NCBI GenBank assembly: GCA_020860605.1
Contig: JAJBTZ010000061.1
Span: 1-64,000 of the forward strand
Length of the DNA: 64,000 nt
Origin: Ruminococcus sp.
GTDB taxonomy: Bacteria > Bacillota > Clostridia > Oscillospirales > Ruminococcaceae
Direction: 5' to 3'
Made by a program: the position numbers and the translations under genes. The notes beneath the pieces are model-generated. The model saw only the letters and a program-made list of their open reading frames with translations. It ran no database searches and was not told where the DNA came from. Shown piece after piece: positions 60,555 through 64,000 of this stretch; within the stretch, counting starts at the first letter, position 1; each line of letters starts with the position of its first letter.

Positions 60555-61283
60555 GTGTTTGCTATAGGAAAAACTGACATCGGCAAGTTAAGGCTTGAGA
60601 ATCAGGATAAATTCAGGGTATGCGTCATAGATGACGATACCGTTTTTGCCGTTGTCTGTGACGGCATGGGAGGGGCAGCCTCAGGTGGTCTCGCAAGCGA
60701 GATGACCTCGAATGCCGTCTATGAGCGAATCCAGCTCAGCTATCGGACTGATATGGAGCCAAAGAGTGTCAAATCGCTTCTTGTCTCCGCTGTCGAAGCG
60801 GCGAATGCCATCGTCTACAACAAGAGCATCGAGGACAAATCAAACGCCGGAATGGGTACCACCTGTGTCACAGCTCTGGTACATAAAAATCTCCTGAGCA
60901 TCACGAGCGTAGGAGACTCCCGGGCATATCTTATCGACAAAACCGGCATAATCCAGATAACCAACGACCACACCGTCGTCGAAATGCTCCATGCCCGTGG
61001 TATCATCAGTGAGATGGAAATGAAGACTCACAAGATGAAAAACGTTATCACCCGTGCTGTAGGAGTCGACAAAACTGTCGAGCCGGACTATTTCGAGGTG
61101 GACCTGAATGGCGGGGAATATGTTCTTATCTGCACCGATGGCCTCACGAATCTCGTGACGGATGAGGATATCTATGCGATGGTTTACAAGCAGCCAATTG
61201 AGCACGCTGTAAACGAGCTCATCAACACCGCCAACGCTCACGGGGGCAAGGACAACATAACAGCCGTACTCATATCGGTTTGA
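60555..61283 (+). CDS. prpC: PP2C-type serine/threonine protein phosphatase (PrpC/Stp)
   Basis: 242 aa, GTG start after GTGGAGGCGACAAC. Metal-binding motifs KLRLENQDKF, VVCDGMGGAASG, LISIT-like VGDSRAYLID, LICTDGLTNLV and GGKDNITAVLI. It reverses phosphorylation by the PASTA kinase encoded directly downstream, a universal Firmicutes pair. Confidence 0.95.
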   Translation: MFAIGKTDIGKLRLENQDKFRVCVIDDDTVFAVVCDGMGGAASGGLASEMTSNAVYERIQLSYRTDMEPKSVKSLLVSAVEAANAIVYNKSIEDKSNAGMGTTCVTALVHKNLLSITSVGDSRAYLIDKTGIIQITNDHTVVEMLHARGIISEMEMKTHKMKNVITRAVGVDKTVEPDYFEVDLNGGEYVLICTDGLTNLVTDEDIYAMVYKQPIEHAVNELINTANAHGGKDNITAVLISV

Positions 61284-61305
61284 AAGGAAAGGAGAAGGTT
61301 TTCGA

Positions 61306-63489
61306 ATGGATAAATTCATCGGTCTGAAGCTTGATGGAAGATACCAGATCACCGAGCTAATCGGTGTCGGCGGAATGTCCGATGTCTACAAGGGCATCGA
61401 CATTATGGAAAACAGAACCGTCGCAGTTAAGATTCTTAAGAAGGAATTTTCCGAAAACGAAGAATTCGTCAGATACTTCAGAAACGAGAGCAGAGCCATC
61501 GCCGTTCTCTCTCATCCTAATATAGTAAAGATTTTCGATGTCGGCTATGAGCATGACCTTCAGTATATCGTCATGGAGTATATCAACGGTATCACCTTAA
61601 AAGAATGTATCGAGCAGAAGGGAATGCTCCAGTGGCGCGAATGTGTCCACTATACAATCCAAATTTTAAGAGCTCTCCAGCTCGCCCACGACAGGGGAAT
61701 TATCCACCGCGACATCAAGCCCCAGAACGTCATGCTCCTTGCAGACGGCACCATCAAGGTGATGGACTTCGGAATCGCGTGCTTCTCCCGCCAGAATGCT
61801 GGAACAAATACCGAAAGAACCATGGGCTCCGTCCACTATGTCTCTCCCGAACAGGCAAGAGGCGAGAGGACAGATGAACGAGGCGACATCTACTCGGTAG
61901 GCGTCATGATGTATGAAATGCTCACCGGCAGAAAACCATTCGATGGCGAAACTCCCGTTGCAGTAGCTCTCAAGCATATGAACGAGGAGCCGGTGAGGCC
62001 ATCAGAATACAATTCAAACATCTATAAAGGCCTCGAAGAAATCGTTCTTCATGCTATGGAGAAGGACCCCACAAAGAGATACCAGTCGGCATCAGGGATG
62101 ATCCGCGACATCGAAGCCTTCAAAGCCGACCAGAGCATCACATTCGGCTACTTCGACGAGCCTATAAAGAAGCCTGAGCAGCAGTCTGGCCTTTTGGATG
62201 GCCTCAAGACCTCTGTCGCCAAAAAGCGCTCCACAAAGCCAAAAGTCAAGAAAGAGAAGCCCAAGCCAGAGCCAGAGCCAGAGGAGATCGAAGAGTATCC
62301 TGAAGAGGACTATGACGATGACGATGATGAGGACGAGCGTCCCCGCCACAACTACATCCTCCCGATCCTCTCTGCGATGACCGTAACCGTCATCATAGTC
62401 GCAACTCTGTTCATGGCAAACGTCATAATGGGTGCATTCCAGACCACAGCGTCTTCCTCAAACGACTATACAATGCCTGACTTAGTAGGCCTTAACTACT
62501 ACGAGGCGCGTTCGCTCTACACCGAAATCCAGCTCGTCGCTTCCGAGGAGTACAGCTCCGAGTACGAGGCGGGAATTATAATGGAGCAGGAAAAGGCAGA
62601 GGGCAGAATCGTCAAGGTCGGTGACGCCATCAAGGTCACCGTCAGCAAGGGAACAAGAACCGTAACTATCCCTGATGTCGTCAACTATCACTATTCATCC
62701 GCCTATGCAGCCCTCACGGGCGAGTCCCTGACAGTCCAGAGAGTCGAAATCGAAAGCGACGATATTTCTTCGGGCTATGTCGTCAAGACCGACCCTGTCG
62801 CATATTCAACCGTCGAGGAAGGCACGACCGTCAAGGTCTACGTCAGTATCGGCCCTTCAACGGAGGACACTACCGTTCCTTCGCTTATCGGAAAGACCGT
62901 TTCCGAGGCTCAGAGTTTACTTGAGGACAACTACCTCGTCCCGAAAACTCAGTATGTTGAGTCGAGCGAGGAAGCCGGCACCGTTATCGACCAGAGCATC
63001 GAGGCTGGCGAAACCGTAACGAGGAACACAACCGTCACAATCTACGTCTCCGATGGAACGGTTACCGAGGAAGAGGTCGACCTTGAGGACGATACAACCG
63101 AGGAAGAAACCACCTATCCCGGAATCATCATCGACGGCGGTAGCACCTCCACAGACGATACTGGCACCGAATCAACTGTCACCGGCAACACCGTAATCCT
63201 CAATATCGACATCCCGTCGAAGGCTACCAACACCTATTACGTGACCGTCTATAACAGCGAAAACGGCGAAGCCCTCACCGGCACAATCACGATGAACGGC
63301 GCTGAGTACGCTGGAGGAACGCTCTCTGTAGCCCTCACCGGCGAAGGCTCGATGACCGTCTACATCATGGCAAAGAGCCCAAGAACCGGCCTCCAGATGA
63401 CGTTTGCCGAGTACGAAATCGACTTCACAACCGGCACATTCTACCGCACGAACTACTGGTCGTCCGCGTTCACCATCATTGATTCCTGA
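61306..63489 (+). CDS. prkC: PASTA-domain Ser/Thr protein kinase (PrkC/Stk)
   Basis: Senses muropeptides or lipid II and controls wall synthesis, dormancy and virulence in relatives. Cytoplasmic kinase domain (about 13-275): GVGGMSDVYKG, AVKILKK, IIHRDIKPQNVML, VMDFGIACF, GSVHYVSPEQARGE. An acidic juxtamembrane stretch and one membrane segment (ILPILSAMTVTVIIVATLFM) follow, then three PASTA repeats beginning MPDLVGLNYYEARSL, IPDVVNYHYSSAYAAL and VPSLIGKTVSEAQSLL. The C-terminal 130 residues after an acidic/Thr linker form an extra beta-rich domain (VTVYNSENGEALTGTI). 727 aa. Confidence 0.96.
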   Translation: MDKFIGLKLDGRYQITELIGVGGMSDVYKGIDIMENRTVAVKILKKEFSENEEFVRYFRNESRAIAVLSHPNIVKIFDVGYEHDLQYIVMEYINGITLKECIEQKGMLQWRECVHYTIQILRALQLAHDRGIIHRDIKPQNVMLLADGTIKVMDFGIACFSRQNAGTNTERTMGSVHYVSPEQARGERTDERGDIYSVGVMMYEMLTGRKPFDGETPVAVALKHMNEEPVRPSEYNSNIYKGLEEIVLHAMEKDPTKRYQSASGMIRDIEAFKADQSITFGYFDEPIKKPEQQSGLLDGLKTSVAKKRSTKPKVKKEKPKPEPEPEEIEEYPEEDYDDDDDEDERPRHNYILPILSAMTVTVIIVATLFMANVIMGAFQTTASSSNDYTMPDLVGLNYYEARSLYTEIQLVASEEYSSEYEAGIIMEQEKAEGRIVKVGDAIKVTVSKGTRTVTIPDVVNYHYSSAYAALTGESLTVQRVEIESDDISSGYVVKTDPVAYSTVEEGTTVKVYVSIGPSTEDTTVPSLIGKTVSEAQSLLEDNYLVPKTQYVESSEEAGTVIDQSIEAGETVTRNTTVTIYVSDGTVTEEEVDLEDDTTEEETTYPGIIIDGGSTSTDDTGTESTVTGNTVILNIDIPSKATNTYYVTVYNSENGEALTGTITMNGAEYAGGTLSVALTGEGSMTVYIMAKSPRTGLQMTFAEYEIDFTTGTFYRTNYWSSAFTIIDS

Positions 63490-63490
63490 T

Positions 63491-64000
63491 ATGATTTTTG
63501 AAGGAGTAATAATCAGCTCGTTCGGCTCAGGCTACAAAGTGGCCTCGCTCGACGGCGAAATCTACAATTGCAAAGCAAAGGGGATATTCCGAGCAAGGAA
63601 TATCTCCCCTTGCTGCGGAGACAGGGTGACGGTCGAGACCTCCGACAACTCAGAGCCTCTCATCACCGACATTCACCCAAGAAAAAACGAGATAATAAGG
63701 CCACTGCTCGCTAATCTCGACCAGATGGTCTTCATAATGTCGACCTGTGAGCCACCGCCAAATCTTCTGATGCTCGACAAGTTCTCCGCAGTCGCCCAGT
63801 ACAAGGGCATCGACTCTGTCATCGTCTTTACGAAGACCGACAAGCAGGCTGCCGACGATTATGTGAAGATTTATCAGGGCGTCTATCCCGTTTTCGAAGT
63901 GAATAACGAAACCGGCGAGGGCTGCGACAAGGTCAAGGAAGCCCTCAAGGGCAAATTCTCCGCTTTTTGTGGGAATTCTGGCTCAGGGAAGTCCTCCACC
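63491..64000 (+). CDS. rsgA: RsgA, ribosome small subunit GTPase (3' truncated by window edge)
   Basis: ATG directly after the prkC stop begins a frame open to the right edge, not in the ORF track. The OB-fold N-terminus (FGSGYKVASLDGEIYNCKAKG, CCGDRVTV) is followed by the circularly permuted GTPase: VFTKTD in the G4 position, then GNSGSGKSS as G1. RsgA helps 30S maturation. The order prpC-prkC-rsgA is standard in Firmicutes. Only about 170 codons are visible. Confidence 0.92.
   Translation, partial: MIFEGVIISSFGSGYKVASLDGEIYNCKAKGIFRARNISPCCGDRVTVETSDNSEPLITDIHPRKNEIIRPLLANLDQMVFIMSTCEPPPNLLMLDKFSAVAQYKGIDSVIVFTKTDKQAADDYVKIYQGVYPVFEVNNETGEGCDKVKEALKGKFSAFCGNSGSGKSST

Overview
The window looks like a chromosomal segment of a Gram-positive clostridial bacterium, most likely of the Oscillospiraceae/Ruminococcaceae type from a gut or rumen. 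This rests on gene content and order: addBA, infC-rpmI-rplT, rnc-radical SAM-smc-ftsY, nadD/yqeK-LCP-rsfS-leuS, yicC-remA-gmk-rpoZ-priA-def-fmt-rsmB-rlmN-prpC-prkC-rsgA. It also rests on a class I SAM riboswitch, a CD1247-type protein, SPxTG wall-anchor tails, a GH10 xylanase and GAA-capped palindromic intergenic repeats of a kind I associate with gut Clostridia. No phage, transposase, rRNA or CRISPR array was seen. Most genes prefer C-ending codons.

Layout. 0-6 kb: 3' part of addB and all of addA (double-strand break repair). 6-8.3 kb: infC-rpmI-rplT behind an attenuator leader, then an RNA methyltransferase. 8.3-26 kb: a long co-directional run for DNA topology, tRNA modification, lipid and RNA metabolism, SMC, SRP receptor, nucleotide clean-up and NAD synthesis, and leuS, including two adjacent gene fusions (RdgB-YhbY and NadD-YqeK). 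26-35.5 kb: rpsU (missed by the ORF track), yqeG, AP endonuclease-like, aminopeptidase, efp, a His-rich acidic protein, an ECF S-component, GH13, threonine dehydratase, metK under a SAM riboswitch, and a membrane HhH protein. 35.5-37.1 kb on the minus strand: tRNA-Thr(GGT) and an AI-2E family permease. 37.2-44.4 kb: pcrA, DUF4364, yfbR-like, a cation efflux protein, DUF3810 and a GH10 xylanase lipoprotein.

44.4-49.1 kb is the accessory and most unusual part. Three secreted, probably sortase-anchored paralogs share promoter, a 16-bp perfect palindrome touching the Shine-Dalgarno, signal peptide, C-terminal anchor and terminator, but have divergent ectodomains. Interleaved with them are a PIN-domain protein plus a small GSGDYT partner (candidate toxin-antitoxin pair), a second orphan copy of the small partner, and blocks of modular palindromic repeats whose stems change sequence but stay complementary. 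This is the best candidate for an undescribed system.

49.1-64 kb: asnS, degV, a minus-strand HD protein, then the conserved yicC-to-rsgA run ending in a PP2C phosphatase/PASTA kinase pair and a truncated rsgA.

Promoters matching TTGACA-17-TATAAT are unusually easy to see here, and several start codons in the ORF track had to be corrected. The clearest case is infC, which appears to begin with ATA behind a strong Shine-Dalgarno.
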